From Prochlorococcus marinus XMU1411 (lineage in GTDB: Bacteria; Cyanobacteriota; Cyanobacteriia; PCC-6307; Cyanobiaceae), in assembly GCF_017696075.1 (NCBI RefSeq), contig NZ_JAAORI010000002.1:124001-188000 (forward strand): a stretch of DNA of 64,000 nt, in the 5' to 3' direction. The notes under the pieces were generated by a model. The model saw only the letters and a list, made by a program, of their open reading frames with translations, did not search any database and was not told the DNA's origin. The first letter of the stretch is position 1. Each line of letters begins with the position of its first letter. Positions 49,413 to 59,336 of this stretch are shown here, in pieces. A program made the position numbers and the translations under genes.

Positions 49413-51383
49413 TTGAATTTAAGATTAACAAAAAAAGTAATATTTTCATCTTTGTTATGTATTAATTTTATTCAGCCAGGGAAATCTGAGGTACTATCCA
49501 AAACATATAAAAGAAATTTAAATATTGCCCTTAATAAAAGTTTAGTAGTTAAACAAAAACCATCGAATTTTTTGTTTAATGATGTTTACCATTCAATTCC
49601 TCTAAAGAAAAATTTAGAACTTCCTTTATCTGATTTAAGGATAAACCAACAAGAATTAGTAATCCAATCAGACAAGCAATCAGAGATAAATAACATTCTC
49701 TATGCAGAGGGTAACGTATCTGTATCGTATAGAGGGAAACTACTTAAAGCTGATAATTTAATTTACGATAAATTCAATAAGAAAATCGTTGCTCAAGGTA
49801 ATGTAGCTTTGATAATAGGTAGTCAATTATTTAAAGTTTCACAACTTGAGTACAGTTTTATTAATGGTAAAGGGTATTTATTAGATGTTAAGGGATCTAT
49901 TAATACAAGTACTTTAATAGATGACTTATCTTCAAATTTCAGCTCTTCAGATTTTAAAAAAATAGAAAGTTTATTTGAATTAAAAAAAAAGAAAGTTATA
50001 TACACCCCAAGCAAGGTTGATTACTGGTTATTTTCTACTGATAAGATAACCATAGATGGAGAAAAATGGAAAAGCAAAAAGGCTATATTTAGTAATGATT
50101 TACTAGAATCAAAGCAAGTTAAGTTAGCAATTAATTCATTAGAAGTATATCCTCGTAATGAAAAATTGCGATTTAAGTCCTCACTAAATTATTTAATATT
50201 TGAAGAAAAAGTATCAATCCCTTTTTGGTTAGGTGATAGAGCTTTTGATTTTAATAATTCTCAAATTGATAATAGATGGAATTTAGGATATGACAATTTA
50301 GATAAGGACGGGTATTTTATTGGCAGGAAATTTAACTCTATAGATTTAGATGATAATTTTATTCTTGATTTAGAGCCACAATTTTTGATTCAGCGCTCAC
50401 TAAAAGGATATACAAAAAGTTTTGTGAGGGAAGATGAATCAATAACTTCAGAGAAGGTTAAGAGGAACGCAAGTTTTGAAGATTATTTTGCTCTAAAGTC
50501 CCAGATAAAAGGCAGAATAAATAAGTGGGATTTAGAAATAGATAAGAATATAAATTCTTTTGATTTTGATAAATTTTCAGATGCCTTTAGATTTAAAACT
50601 AAATTAGTAAAAGAAATTAATTTTTTAGATTCAAAATGGGAAAAAAACTTTTATGGAATTTTTAGAGAGAGAATTTGGAATGGTTCATTAGGGGAAGCGG
50701 AAATTTACTCAGGTTACGGTTCGAAATTACAAAAGAAAAATACTTGGGTTGTTAACGGTATTAAAAAGACAGAAATATTATCTTTAGGTTTGGCCAATAT
50801 TAGAGCTGAGGCTTTAAAGACAACAAATCTCGTTACCAACTTAAAAGGAAACTTGTTTTATTCTTTAGATCAGAAATTTCAAGTTAGTGTTCAAGAACCC
50901 GAAAATAAATCTATTGATATTTCATATAGGTATATTCCTGAACCCATCACTAAAGGATTAAGTCTTAATTCAAGAATAGAAGTATCATATTCTTTCTACG
51001 AAAATGGAGATCATCAAGAATATTTGGGCTTAGGTATGGGTCCAGAATTAATTTTGGGTAATTTTAAAAATAAAACATTTGACTATACTCGTTTAAGTCT
51101 TTTCCCTTTCTACAAATTGAAAAGTGGAGAAAGTGTTTTTAAGTTCGACCAAATTTATGATAAGTTCACTTTAGATCTTGCTCTTGATCAGCAATTGTAT
51201 GGACCATTTATTATTAAAAGTAGTGGAACTTTAAACCTGACAAATAATTCTGATGATTATGGTGAATTTATAGATTCTAAAATCTCTTTAAATTGGAAAA
51301 AAAGATCCTATGAATTTGGTATTTTTTATCAACCTCATAATCAATCGGGAGGAATTTCTTTTGGTCTTTTTGGATTTAAATAG
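49413..51383 (+). CDS. LptD/OstA-like outer-membrane protein (DUF3769)
   Basis: A 656-aa protein with an N-terminal signal-like stretch (KKVIFSSLLCINFIQPGKS), an OstA/LptA-like beta-jellyroll domain (about 85-150: AEGNVSVSYRGKLLKADNLIYDKFNKKIVAQGNVAL), and a long C-terminal region rich in alternating polar/hydrophobic strands, ending in F, as in an outer-membrane beta-barrel. This matches the cyanobacterial DUF3769/LptD-like family likely handling LPS export. The start is TTG 49413; no ATG precedes the signal peptide. Confidence 0.8.
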   Translation: MNLRLTKKVIFSSLLCINFIQPGKSEVLSKTYKRNLNIALNKSLVVKQKPSNFLFNDVYHSIPLKKNLELPLSDLRINQQELVIQSDKQSEINNILYAEGNVSVSYRGKLLKADNLIYDKFNKKIVAQGNVALIIGSQLFKVSQLEYSFINGKGYLLDVKGSINTSTLIDDLSSNFSSSDFKKIESLFELKKKKVIYTPSKVDYWLFSTDKITIDGEKWKSKKAIFSNDLLESKQVKLAINSLEVYPRNEKLRFKSSLNYLIFEEKVSIPFWLGDRAFDFNNSQIDNRWNLGYDNLDKDGYFIGRKFNSIDLDDNFILDLEPQFLIQRSLKGYTKSFVREDESITSEKVKRNASFEDYFALKSQIKGRINKWDLEIDKNINSFDFDKFSDAFRFKTKLVKEINFLDSKWEKNFYGIFRERIWNGSLGEAEIYSGYGSKLQKKNTWVVNGIKKTEILSLGLANIRAEALKTTNLVTNLKGNLFYSLDQKFQVSVQEPENKSIDISYRYIPEPITKGLSLNSRIEVSYSFYENGDHQEYLGLGMGPELILGNFKNKTFDYTRLSLFPFYKLKSGESVFKFDQIYDKFTLDLALDQQLYGPFIIKSSGTLNLTNNSDDYGEFIDSKISLNWKKRSYEFGIFYQPHNQSGGISFGLFGFK

Positions 51384-52007
51384 CTATAAAAATTTAGCAT
51401 TAAATTTTATATAAGGTAGTTGATTAAATTTATTCTCAATCAAATTTTCATTCTCAAGAAGTGTTGAAGTAGCATCCCACTCGCCGGATAAAAACATTTT
51501 TTTTGAGCTTTCTTTAATTTCAAGATTAAAATTTAAATCTTTTGATTTTGCAAAGGAATTTTTCAAATCAATTTCTAAGAATAAAAATTTAGTATCGCTA
51601 AAGTTTTGGATTTCTTGTATTGATTTTTTTGAAAGCGTAAAACATGGAATTCCTATCGCGACACAGTTACTATAAAAAATCTCGGCGAAACTCTCGCCTA
51701 TGATTGCTTTTATACCCCATCTCATAAGTGCTTGGGGAGCATGTTCTCTGCTGGAACCACATCCAAAATTGCTATTAACAATTAATATTGAAGCATTTTT
51801 ATTTTCTTCTAGATCAAAAGGATGCTTTCCTTTTAATGTTTTTCTGTCATCTTCAAAAACAGATTTTCCCAATGATTCAAAATTAACACACTTTAAGAAA
51901 CGCGCAGGAATTATTCGATCAGTATCAATATCGTTACCAATCAACGAGATGCATTTCCCACTGATTTGAGAAATTTTTCCAATTGGTGTTGTAAATTCCG
52001 ATTTCAT
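51384..52007 (-). CDS. leuD: 3-isopropylmalate dehydratase small subunit
   Basis: Swivelling domain of isopropylmalate isomerase, second step of leucine synthesis. The 207-aa frame has [16 protein letters not shown] and [17 protein letters not shown], the family signatures. Its start overlaps the leuC stop by 4 nt (52004-52007), so translation is coupled. Convergent with the LptD-like gene. Confidence 0.97.
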   Translation of the reverse strand: MKSEFTTPIGKISQISGKCISLIGNDIDTDRIIPARFLKCVNFESLGKSVFEDDRKTLKGKHPFDLEENKNASILIVNSNFGCGSSREHAPQALMRWGIKAIIGESFAEIFYSNCVAIGIPCFTLSKKSIQEIQNFSDTKFLFLEIDLKNSFAKSKDLNFNLEIKESSKKMFLSGEWDATSTLLENENLIENKFNQLPYIKFNAKFL

Positions 52008-53413
52008 TTATCTATAAATTCTCGAACGTCACTTACTTTGCCATTAATTGCAGCAGCAGCAACCATTGCTGGGCTCATGAGAAGTGTTCTTCCAGTTGGA
52101 GATCCTTGTCTACCTTTAAAATTTCTATTACTAGAACTAGCACTAACTTGATTGCCTATTAGCTTATCTGAATTCATTGCTAAACACATAGAGCAGCCTG
52201 GCTCTCTCCATTGAAATCCGGAATCCTTAAAAATCTTATCAAGACCTTCTTGTTTTGCTTCATTGGCCACTTTTTCTGAACCAGGTACCACAAATGCTTT
52301 TATATTCTTAGATACTTTTTTGTCTTTTATTACTTTAGCAGCAGCTCTTAAGTCACTGATTCTTCCATTGGTGCAGCTACCTATGAAACAAACATCAATC
52401 GAAGTATCCTTAATTGATTGACCTGGCTTAAAACCCATATATTTATAAGCTTCTTCAGCAAGAAATTGGTCATTTGGGGATAATTCTTCTAAAAGAGGGA
52501 TCTGTTGATTGATGCCTATACTTTGACCGGGAGTAATTCCCCAGGTTACGGTTGGTTCTACTTTTGAAGCGTCAAATTTAACAACATCATCATAAATAGA
52601 ATTTGCATCGCTTTTTAATGATTTCCACCATAAGATCGCTTCATCCCAATTATTATTTTTGGGCGCACACAATTTATTTTTAATGTAATTAAAAGTCTTT
52701 TCATCAGGGTTTACATAGCCACATCTCGCTCCCCCTTCAATAGACATATTGCATATTGTCATCCTTTCTTCCATGGATAATGCATTGATCGCAGGCCCTG
52801 CGAATTCATATGCAAAACCTACACCAGCCTTTACACCAAGTTCATTAATGATATGGAGCACTAGATCCTTAGCATAAACCCCATGAGATAATTTATTTTC
52901 ACACCAAATTTGCCTCACCTTCAATTTGTTCATGGCTATGGTTTGTGTGGCAAGAACATCTCTTACTTGGCTTGTACCTATACCAAAAGCAATTGAGCCA
53001 AAGGCTCCATGAGTTGAGGTGTGAGAATCTCCACAAGCGATTGTCATTCCTGGTTGCGTTAGCCCTAATTCTGGAGCTACGACATGTACTATTCCTTGAT
53101 TTCCACTACCAATATTAAAAAATCTTATTTTATGTTCTAAGCAGTTTTTTTCAAGTGTTTTAATCATTTGCTCTGCGAGATTATCTTGGAAAGGTCTGCT
53201 TTGATTATCTGTTGGCACAATATGATCAACTGTAGCGACAGTTCTAGTGGGGAACTTTACTTTTAAATTTTTGTCTTTTAAAGCGCCAAATGCTTGAGGA
53301 CTTGTTACTTCATGGATAAGGTGAAGACCAATAAAAATTTGATCTGCTCCACCAGGAAGACTTGAAACTCTGTGTAAATCCCAAACTTTATCAAATAATG
53401 TATCTTGACTCAA
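52004..53413 (-). CDS. leuC: 3-isopropylmalate dehydratase large subunit
   Basis: The [4Fe-4S] subunit of isopropylmalate isomerase, 469 aa. Cluster cysteines are in GSCTNGR and EPGCSMC, with the conserved [15 protein letters not shown] and [13 protein letters not shown]. It sits between cinA (12 nt upstream) and leuD (overlap). Confidence 0.97.
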   Translation of the reverse strand: MSQDTLFDKVWDLHRVSSLPGGADQIFIGLHLIHEVTSPQAFGALKDKNLKVKFPTRTVATVDHIVPTDNQSRPFQDNLAEQMIKTLEKNCLEHKIRFFNIGSGNQGIVHVVAPELGLTQPGMTIACGDSHTSTHGAFGSIAFGIGTSQVRDVLATQTIAMNKLKVRQIWCENKLSHGVYAKDLVLHIINELGVKAGVGFAYEFAGPAINALSMEERMTICNMSIEGGARCGYVNPDEKTFNYIKNKLCAPKNNNWDEAILWWKSLKSDANSIYDDVVKFDASKVEPTVTWGITPGQSIGINQQIPLLEELSPNDQFLAEEAYKYMGFKPGQSIKDTSIDVCFIGSCTNGRISDLRAAAKVIKDKKVSKNIKAFVVPGSEKVANEAKQEGLDKIFKDSGFQWREPGCSMCLAMNSDKLIGNQVSASSSNRNFKGRQGSPTGRTLLMSPAMVAAAAINGKVSDVREFIDK

Positions 53414-53425
53414 TTTGTAAAAAAA

Positions 53426-54700
53426 CTACTTACTATTCGATAATAGGATTAATCTGAGGCTGTTCAAACACACATTTACACTTAGTGTTTGAATTTCAAT
53501 TCTGTTTCGGGTTGAGTTAAATATTTTTTTGATGTTGGTAATATGATTATTTGGTCCTGCAATCGAAATATATACTAGTCCAACAGGTTTTTCTTGTGTT
53601 CCTCCATTGGGACCAGCAATTCCACTGATAGCAATTGCCCAGTCTGCTCCTAATCTGTTTTTAACATTAATTGCCATAGCTTCACAAACCTCTTCAGAAA
53701 CAGCTCCATATTCATTAAGCTTGTCTTGCGAAATATTTAATAATAAATTTTTTAATTCATTACTATAGGAAACAATACTGCCTTGAAAAACTTGGGACGA
53801 GCCTGTTATTGATGTTAGTGATGAAGATAGAAGGCCTCCAGTACAGGATTCAGCAAAAACAATAGTTTGATTCCTCTTGGTTAATTCTTTGATTAAAACG
53901 CTAGGGAGAGTATCATTATCCTCTCCAAAAATAAACTTTGAGAACTCTTTTTTTAATTTTTCTTTTACAGGTTTAATAATATTTTTTGCTTCCACTTCAT
54001 TCTTCGCTCTGGCTGTGATTCTGAGTTTAACCTCTCCTAAATTTGCATATGGAGCAACAGTTGGGTTTTTAAGATTTAATAGCTCGTTAATTTTTTCTGC
54101 AAGGCTAGATTCTCCAATACCAGCAAATTTAAGAGTATTAGAAAAAAAGGAATAGCTATCTGAGAATTTGGTCTTGATGTATTCAAACGCCGTCTCTTTC
54201 CACATAGTTTTCATTTCACTTGGAACTCCAGGGAAAGTAAGAATAGTAAATCCTTTTATTGGCTCCCATATCATTCCTGGGGCAGTACCCCTTGGGTTAT
54301 TAATTATTTGAGCATTTTTTGGAAAGAAACATTGTTTCCTTAAGCTAGAGGAATCGTCCTGAAGCATTGAATTTGAAAGTTTTTGTTTAATTTCATCCCA
54401 TAAGTGTGGTCTTTCAAAAAGAGTTTCATTAAATGATTTAGCTATTGCTTCAGTAGTTAAGTCATCTGGGGTAGGTCCCAAGCCACCTGTTGTAATAAGA
54501 AGATTACTTCTTTTCGATATTTCTTGAATTTCTTTTATGATTCGATCACAATTATCACCTACAGTTGATTGTCTAAAGTGATTTAAGCCTAATTGGGACA
54601 ACTGTTCAGAAATCCATTGAGAATTCGTATTTATAATATTTCCTAAAAGTAGCTCTGTTCCAATAGAAAGAATTTCAACTCCTCTAGAATTGGGAGTCAT
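53426..54700 (-). CDS. cinA: CinA-like competence/damage protein
   Basis: CinA proteins combine an N-terminal MoaB-like (COG1058) domain with a C-terminal NMN amidase; roles are NAD recycling and DNA uptake-related. The 424-aa frame has [31 protein letters not shown] and, in the C-terminal domain, [15 protein letters not shown] and [12 protein letters not shown]. Its start overlaps the glyA stop by 4 nt (54697-54700). Confidence 0.95.
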   Translation of the reverse strand: MTPNSRGVEILSIGTELLLGNIINTNSQWISEQLSQLGLNHFRQSTVGDNCDRIIKEIQEISKRSNLLITTGGLGPTPDDLTTEAIAKSFNETLFERPHLWDEIKQKLSNSMLQDDSSSLRKQCFFPKNAQIINNPRGTAPGMIWEPIKGFTILTFPGVPSEMKTMWKETAFEYIKTKFSDSYSFFSNTLKFAGIGESSLAEKINELLNLKNPTVAPYANLGEVKLRITARAKNEVEAKNIIKPVKEKLKKEFSKFIFGEDNDTLPSVLIKELTKRNQTIVFAESCTGGLLSSSLTSITGSSQVFQGSIVSYSNELKNLLLNISQDKLNEYGAVSEEVCEAMAINVKNRLGADWAIAISGIAGPNGGTQEKPVGLVYISIAGPNNHITNIKKIFNSTRNRIEIQTLSVNVCLNSLRLILLSNSK

Positions 54701-55968
54701 TTAATTGATGCTTCAAGTTTGCCTTCATAGAGAGGAAAACGATTACATAAGGTCAATACTCTTTCTTTGCATTTATTTTCTATTAGTGAATCATCTGGGT
54801 AAAGTAATCTATCAGCAATAATTTCGCCAACTTCAGTAAAAGCATTCTCATTAAAGCCTCTAGTAGTTAAAGCAGCAGTACCCAACCTTAGCCCGCTGGT
54901 TACAAAAGGTGATTCAGGATCAAATGGAACAGTATTTTTATTTGCAGTGATATTCACTTCACTTACGAGCAAATCAGCAATTTTACCGGTCATATTAATA
55001 CTTCTTAAATCGAGTAAAACAATATGATTATCAGTGCCTCCACTAACGATATCAATACCTCTATTTATTAAAGTTGAAGCTAGAACTTTGGCATTTTTTA
55101 TTACTTGTTGGGAATAATTAACGAAATCTGGCTGTAAGGCTTCTCCAAATGCAACTGCTTTAGCAGCAATAATATGCTCTAGGGGCCCACCCTGAGTTCC
55201 TGGGAAAACAGATTTATCAAATTTCTTTCCAAATTCTGCATCTTTACACAAGATAAGTCCACCTCTTGGCCCTCTTAATGTTTTATGAGTAGTTGTAGTT
55301 ACTACATCACAATAAGGAATTGGATTTGGATGAAGTTTACTTGCTACAAGTCCTGCGATGTGTGCAATATCAGCCATTAAGAATGCACCAACTTCATCTG
55401 CAATTTTTCTAAATGATTCAAAATCGATTGTTCTTGGATAAGCTGAATATCCGCATATGATCAATTTTGGTTTTGTTTCTAGAGCTATCTCTCTTATTTC
55501 ATCAAAATTTAATTCACTAGTTTCCTTATTTACACCATAGTGAACTGCATTGAACCACTTACCACTCATATTTACTGGAGATCCATGAGTTAGATGTCCA
55601 CCATGAGATAAATCCATCCCCATGATTGTGTCGCCAGGTTTAAGTAAACTAAGGAAAACTGCAGCATTTGCCTGTGCTCCACTGTGGGGTTGCACATTAG
55701 CCCAATTTGCATTAAATAATTTTTTCGCTCTCTGTATAGCTAATTCTTCGATTTCATCAACAAATTCACATCCTCCGTAATATCTTTTTTGAGGTAATCC
55801 CTCTGCGTATTTATTTGTAAGGACAGATCCTTGAGCCTGCATGACGGCAATTGATGCGAAATTTTCGCTTGCGATTAATTCAAGATGAGTTTCCTGTCTA
55901 TTTTTTTCAGAGTTAATAAAATTGGATATTACTGGATCACTTTCTTTAAGATTTTGAAGGATATTCAT
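54697..55968 (-). CDS. glyA: Serine hydroxymethyltransferase
   Basis: PLP enzyme interconverting serine and glycine with transfer of one-carbon units to THF, also used in photorespiratory glycine handling. The 423-aa protein has [45 protein letters not shown], the PLP lysine in [14 protein letters not shown], and [11 protein letters not shown]. It heads the glyA-cinA-leuC-leuD run of overlapping minus-strand genes. Confidence 0.98.
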   Translation of the reverse strand: MNILQNLKESDPVISNFINSEKNRQETHLELIASENFASIAVMQAQGSVLTNKYAEGLPQKRYYGGCEFVDEIEELAIQRAKKLFNANWANVQPHSGAQANAAVFLSLLKPGDTIMGMDLSHGGHLTHGSPVNMSGKWFNAVHYGVNKETSELNFDEIREIALETKPKLIICGYSAYPRTIDFESFRKIADEVGAFLMADIAHIAGLVASKLHPNPIPYCDVVTTTTHKTLRGPRGGLILCKDAEFGKKFDKSVFPGTQGGPLEHIIAAKAVAFGEALQPDFVNYSQQVIKNAKVLASTLINRGIDIVSGGTDNHIVLLDLRSINMTGKIADLLVSEVNITANKNTVPFDPESPFVTSGLRLGTAALTTRGFNENAFTEVGEIIADRLLYPDDSLIENKCKERVLTLCNRFPLYEGKLEASIK

Positions 55969-56045
55969 TTAATTTAATAAGTAATAACCATAATATAGAC
56001 GATATTTTTTAGAAAAATATAAAAAGAATATTTCATAATTTTAAA

Positions 56046-56119
56046 CGCGCCTGGAGAGATTCGAACTCCCGACACCCTGATCCGTAGTCAGGTGCTCTAA
56101 TCCACTGAGCTACAGGCGC
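56046..56119 (-). tRNA. tRNA-Arg (anticodon ACG)
   Basis: Cloverleaf on the minus strand: acceptor GCGCCTG/CAGGCGC, D-arm GCTCAGTGGATTAGAGC, anticodon stem CCTGA/TCAGG with loop CTACGGA (anticodon ACG), T-arm CGGGAGTTCGAATCTCTCC. Discriminator G; CCA not encoded. Confidence 0.96.
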
Positions 56120-56205
56120 ATAATTATGTAATATCTCTGTTTCAGGGTCTCTTAGTCAACTAGATTTCAGGTAAAATATCTATTATTAACAATCTATTTT
56201 TTAAT

Positions 56206-56457
56206 ATGCCTATAAAGTGGTATGGAAATGGTGATTTAGAAGATCCCATCTATAAACATTTTTCTCGAATCGTAAATTTTGTTATCCACTGCATGATATT
56301 TACTGCAATTGTAAGTGGCACTTGGCTTTTAAAAGAAATTAAATATGAAATCGCTTTATTTAATAATTTTGCAATTTTCTGGTCAATTCTTTTAGCCTCT
56401 CATTTACTTTTTGTAATTATAAAAAAACCTAAAGATCCTTCAAAACAATCAACTTAA
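56206..56457 (+). CDS. Small two-helix membrane protein, unknown function
   Basis: An 83-aa protein with two membrane segments (about 24-43 and 50-72) and the N-terminal stretch KWYGNGDLEDPIYKHFSRIVNF. It looks like a conserved cyanobacterial membrane protein of unknown function. It is followed 15 nt later by the DUF3181 gene. Confidence 0.7.
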   Translation: MPIKWYGNGDLEDPIYKHFSRIVNFVIHCMIFTAIVSGTWLLKEIKYEIALFNNFAIFWSILLASHLLFVIIKKPKDPSKQST

Positions 56458-56472
56458 TTTTATTTTTAATTT

Positions 56473-56763
56473 ATGGACTCTCAGATAGGAATAAGTGATC
56501 TGGAAAATATTATTTCAGAAAAGCTTTTTATAAAAATAGAAAAGTGGAATTTATATCTTGGAGATGCTGGCCTATCTAGACATCTTGCTATTGAATGTAT
56601 CAGCAATAAAGATCAAGGCCCATTGGAGGCTGCAAAAATAAGTTTGAAATCAATAAACGTAAAAGTAGGGGATGGTGTTAACAATATTCCACTTATTAAG
56701 TTAATCACTACCTCGCAAATTCAAGAATTAGGGGAGATTTTGGAAAGTTTTTTTGAAAACTAA
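56473..56763 (+). CDS. DUF3181 small protein
   Basis: A 96-aa soluble protein of the cyanobacterial DUF3181 family, with the conserved KIEKWNLYLGDAGLSRHLAIECI segment. Function unknown. It converges with murJ, overlapping by 4 nt. Confidence 0.76.
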   Translation: MDSQIGISDLENIISEKLFIKIEKWNLYLGDAGLSRHLAIECISNKDQGPLEAAKISLKSINVKVGDGVNNIPLIKLITTSQIQELGEILESFFEN

Positions 56764-58343
56764 ATCTTTTTTTTATAAACTTTAAATCCATTTACTTTCA
56801 AGTATTTTGTAAGTAAAAAATAGATTATAAAAAAAGTTAGAGATCCAATTATCAATAATAAAAATTCTCCGAGATTTGAATTGAAGTTATTTGTAGTTTT
56901 GAAAATAGTAAAACAAAGTGTGCTATCTATAAATGCTGCTAGTGACATTAGGATAATTTTCCTTAATAAATCCAAGTTAGGTAAATGGATATTTTCATTT
57001 CTCAGATTAAAAGAAAGCAAAATACAAACTATAAAATTGACTATTACTGAAGATAAAATAATTCCTACAACTCCAAAATTATATGTTGAAAGATTTCCAA
57101 AATTTTTAATTGGAGCACCAATTAAAAACCAATCAAAAAAAATATTTAATATTATCCCTGCAAGTGAAGACTTAAAAGGGAAGTTTGTTTTTTCTATTGA
57201 ATAGTAAGTTCTTACTAATAAATCTCTATAAAGATAAAAAGGTATACCAACTGCATAAGCAATTAATATATTCTTTACTTTTAAAGCCGCTAAATAATCA
57301 AAAGATCCTCTTTGAAAAACTAACTGTACTATTTGATTATTAAATGTTATGAAAAATCCGCTTAAAAAAATAGTCGTCAAGAAACAGTACTCTATTCCAG
57401 AGATCAATTTTTTTTGAAGTCCTCTATAGTCTTTATCACTTCTCAATTTTGAGAATTTTGGAAGTAATGGCAAAATCAAAGAGTTAGATAATATGCCTAA
57501 TGGGGCTTGTATCAGAAAGTTTCCGTAAGCTAGTCCTGATGCTGCTCCTTGAAAACTTGAAGCGAAAAACATATCGATAAAAACATTAATTTGGCTGAGA
57601 CCTGAAGAGATAGATGCTGGAATAATTAGTTTAAAAATCCTTCTCTCTTCATCATTAAATAATTGGAAGTTTGATTTTAATCTCAAGAGACCGATTTTAT
57701 TTATTTCCGAAATTTGAATAACGAACTGAATTAAAGTTCCTGTCAAAGTTGCAAAAGCTAGTAATCCCGAATAAGTAAAGAGATGAGAATATGCATTTTC
57801 TTGATTGAAAATCCAACTTAATAAAATAAAAAAAATAGTAGTTAGGCTTGTTATTGCTGGACTTATACTTGATAAAAAGAATTTTCTTTGGGAATTTAAG
57901 GCGCCAAAGCTCAAACCTATGAAGCCAGATAATGGGATACAAGGTGTAAGTATTTTTAATTGGTAAGTGGCAATAGACTTAGCTTCGTAACTTAAATTGG
58001 GGGCTAATAATTCAATTAATAAACTGGAATTAAAGTAAATCAATATAGCTAAACCAATTAATAATATTGAAAGTTTTATGCTTACTTGAGTTAAAACAAT
58101 CCCTCCATTTTTTTTGTTAAGGGGAGTTAGAACTGCAACCACAGCGTTGTGTAAGGGACCGTTAATTCCTCCAATGATTATTAGCAAAAAACCAGGAATA
58201 ATATAAGCATAATTAAATGCGTCGTATGTTACCCCAACTCCAAAAGCAGCAGCTATAAATATTTGTCTTATACATCCAGCTAATTTACTAAGACTAGTAC
58301 CAAACGAAATTGAAAAAACATTATTTTTTAAAAATGAATGCAT
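56760..58343 (-). CDS. murJ: Lipid II flippase MurJ (MviN)
   Basis: Membrane flippase moving lipid II to the periplasm for peptidoglycan synthesis. About 14 membrane segments fill the protein. The N-terminus shows SLSKLAGCIRQIFIAAAFG and the segment YAYIIPGFLLIIIGGINGPLHNAVV, and later VFQRGSFD, all typical of MviN. I take ATG 58343 (527 aa); a TTG at 58382 would add 13 residues. It is divergent from sfsA. Confidence 0.9.
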   Translation of the reverse strand: MHSFLKNNVFSISFGTSLSKLAGCIRQIFIAAAFGVGVTYDAFNYAYIIPGFLLIIIGGINGPLHNAVVAVLTPLNKKNGGIVLTQVSIKLSILLIGLAILIYFNSSLLIELLAPNLSYEAKSIATYQLKILTPCIPLSGFIGLSFGALNSQRKFFLSSISPAITSLTTIFFILLSWIFNQENAYSHLFTYSGLLAFATLTGTLIQFVIQISEINKIGLLRLKSNFQLFNDEERRIFKLIIPASISSGLSQINVFIDMFFASSFQGAASGLAYGNFLIQAPLGILSNSLILPLLPKFSKLRSDKDYRGLQKKLISGIEYCFLTTIFLSGFFITFNNQIVQLVFQRGSFDYLAALKVKNILIAYAVGIPFYLYRDLLVRTYYSIEKTNFPFKSSLAGIILNIFFDWFLIGAPIKNFGNLSTYNFGVVGIILSSVIVNFIVCILLSFNLRNENIHLPNLDLLRKIILMSLAAFIDSTLCFTIFKTTNNFNSNLGEFLLLIIGSLTFFIIYFLLTKYLKVNGFKVYKKKI

Positions 58344-58414
58344 TTGGATTTGTACAAAATTTTCAAGAAGTTTAAGTTTCAATTATATTTGATTTTTAAC
58401 TTACAACATATTTT

Positions 58415-59155
58415 ATGAATGATCGGATAATTGAATTTGAACCATTAATTGAAGGGGTTTTTATTAAAAGGTATAAAAGGTTCCTTGTAGATATAAAATT
58501 AGATAGTGGAGAGGTAGTAACTGCACATTGTGCTAATACAGGTCCTATGAAGGGACTTTTGAGTGAGGGAGCAAAAGTAAGAATAAGTGTGTCCCCTTCT
58601 CCAAAAAGAAAATTACCTTTTACTTGGGAACAGATATGTGTTTTAGATTCAAAAAATAATGAGGTCTGGGTGGGAATTAATACTTTATTTGCAAATAAGT
58701 TAATCAAAAAGGTTATTGAGAAAAATTTGCTAAGCCAAATAATAGGTGAAATAGAGACAATCAAATCGGAAGTCCCTTATGGAAAAGATAAAAAAAGTAG
58801 AATTGACTTTTTTTTAACTCCAAAATCTTCAAATCCTGATAATCGTAACATTTACATAGAGGTTAAAAATACGACCTGGATTAAAGAAAATGTAGCTCTA
58901 TTCCCAGATACAGTAACGAAAAGAGGTCAAAAACACCTCATTGAATTAAAGGAATTAATTCCTGAAAGTAAAAGTGTTTTAGTACTTTGTATTACAAGAA
59001 AAGACGCTTGTTTTTTTGCCCCTGGAGATGATGCAGATCCCTTGTACGGCAATCTTTTTAGAGAATCTATAAGTGCAGGAATGATAACTATTCCATGTTC
59101 CTTTGAATTTCATAAAGACCACATAACATGGAATGGAATTAAACCCTTAAAATAA
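58415..59155 (+). CDS. sfsA: SfsA-family protein (nuclease-fold)
   Basis: SfsA, first linked to sugar fermentation control in E. coli; the fold belongs to the PD-(D/E)XK nucleases. The 246-aa frame has [26 protein letters not shown] and [10 protein letters not shown] (the E-x-K motif), [16 protein letters not shown] and [21 protein letters not shown]. Role in cyanobacteria unknown. Confidence 0.9.
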   Translation: MNDRIIEFEPLIEGVFIKRYKRFLVDIKLDSGEVVTAHCANTGPMKGLLSEGAKVRISVSPSPKRKLPFTWEQICVLDSKNNEVWVGINTLFANKLIKKVIEKNLLSQIIGEIETIKSEVPYGKDKKSRIDFFLTPKSSNPDNRNIYIEVKNTTWIKENVALFPDTVTKRGQKHLIELKELIPESKSVLVLCITRKDACFFAPGDDADPLYGNLFRESISAGMITIPCSFEFHKDHITWNGIKPLK

Positions 59156-59239
59156 AAGAGAAACTTGATATTTTGAAATCAAAAAAAAATTAGTTTTCAA
59201 ATTTAACAAGTAATTTTTTAAGGTGCAACTATAAAAATG

Positions 59240-59282
59240 GTATCAACAACTACTAGACATGGATAAGTTTTTTGAATAAATT
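59240..59282 (+). promoter_or_regulatory. NtcA-activated promoter of amt1
   Basis: A perfect NtcA box GTA-tcaacaac-TAC (59240-59253) is followed after 23 nt by a TAAATT -10 element (59277-59282). That geometry is the class II NtcA promoter, with a predicted start near 59289. Ammonium-transporter genes are classic NtcA targets. It shares the -10 sequence with the ntcA promoter in this window. Confidence 0.82.
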
Positions 59283-59290
59283 TAAATTTG

Positions 59291-59318
59291 AAAGGAAACA
59301 GCACAAACTGTTTTTTTG
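59291..59318 (+). promoter_or_regulatory. Hairpin in the amt1 5' leader
   Basis: Just after the predicted amt1 transcription start the sequence aaaggaaacag (59291-59301) can pair its aaacag with ctgttt (59308-59313) around a 6-nt loop, followed by more T. It resembles a weak intrinsic terminator or an attenuator, and it holds a GGAAACA word seen in the cyanobacterial Yfr2 RNA family. The function is only suggested by position. Confidence 0.35.
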
Positions 59319-59336
59319 CAGATCTAATTTTTTTTT

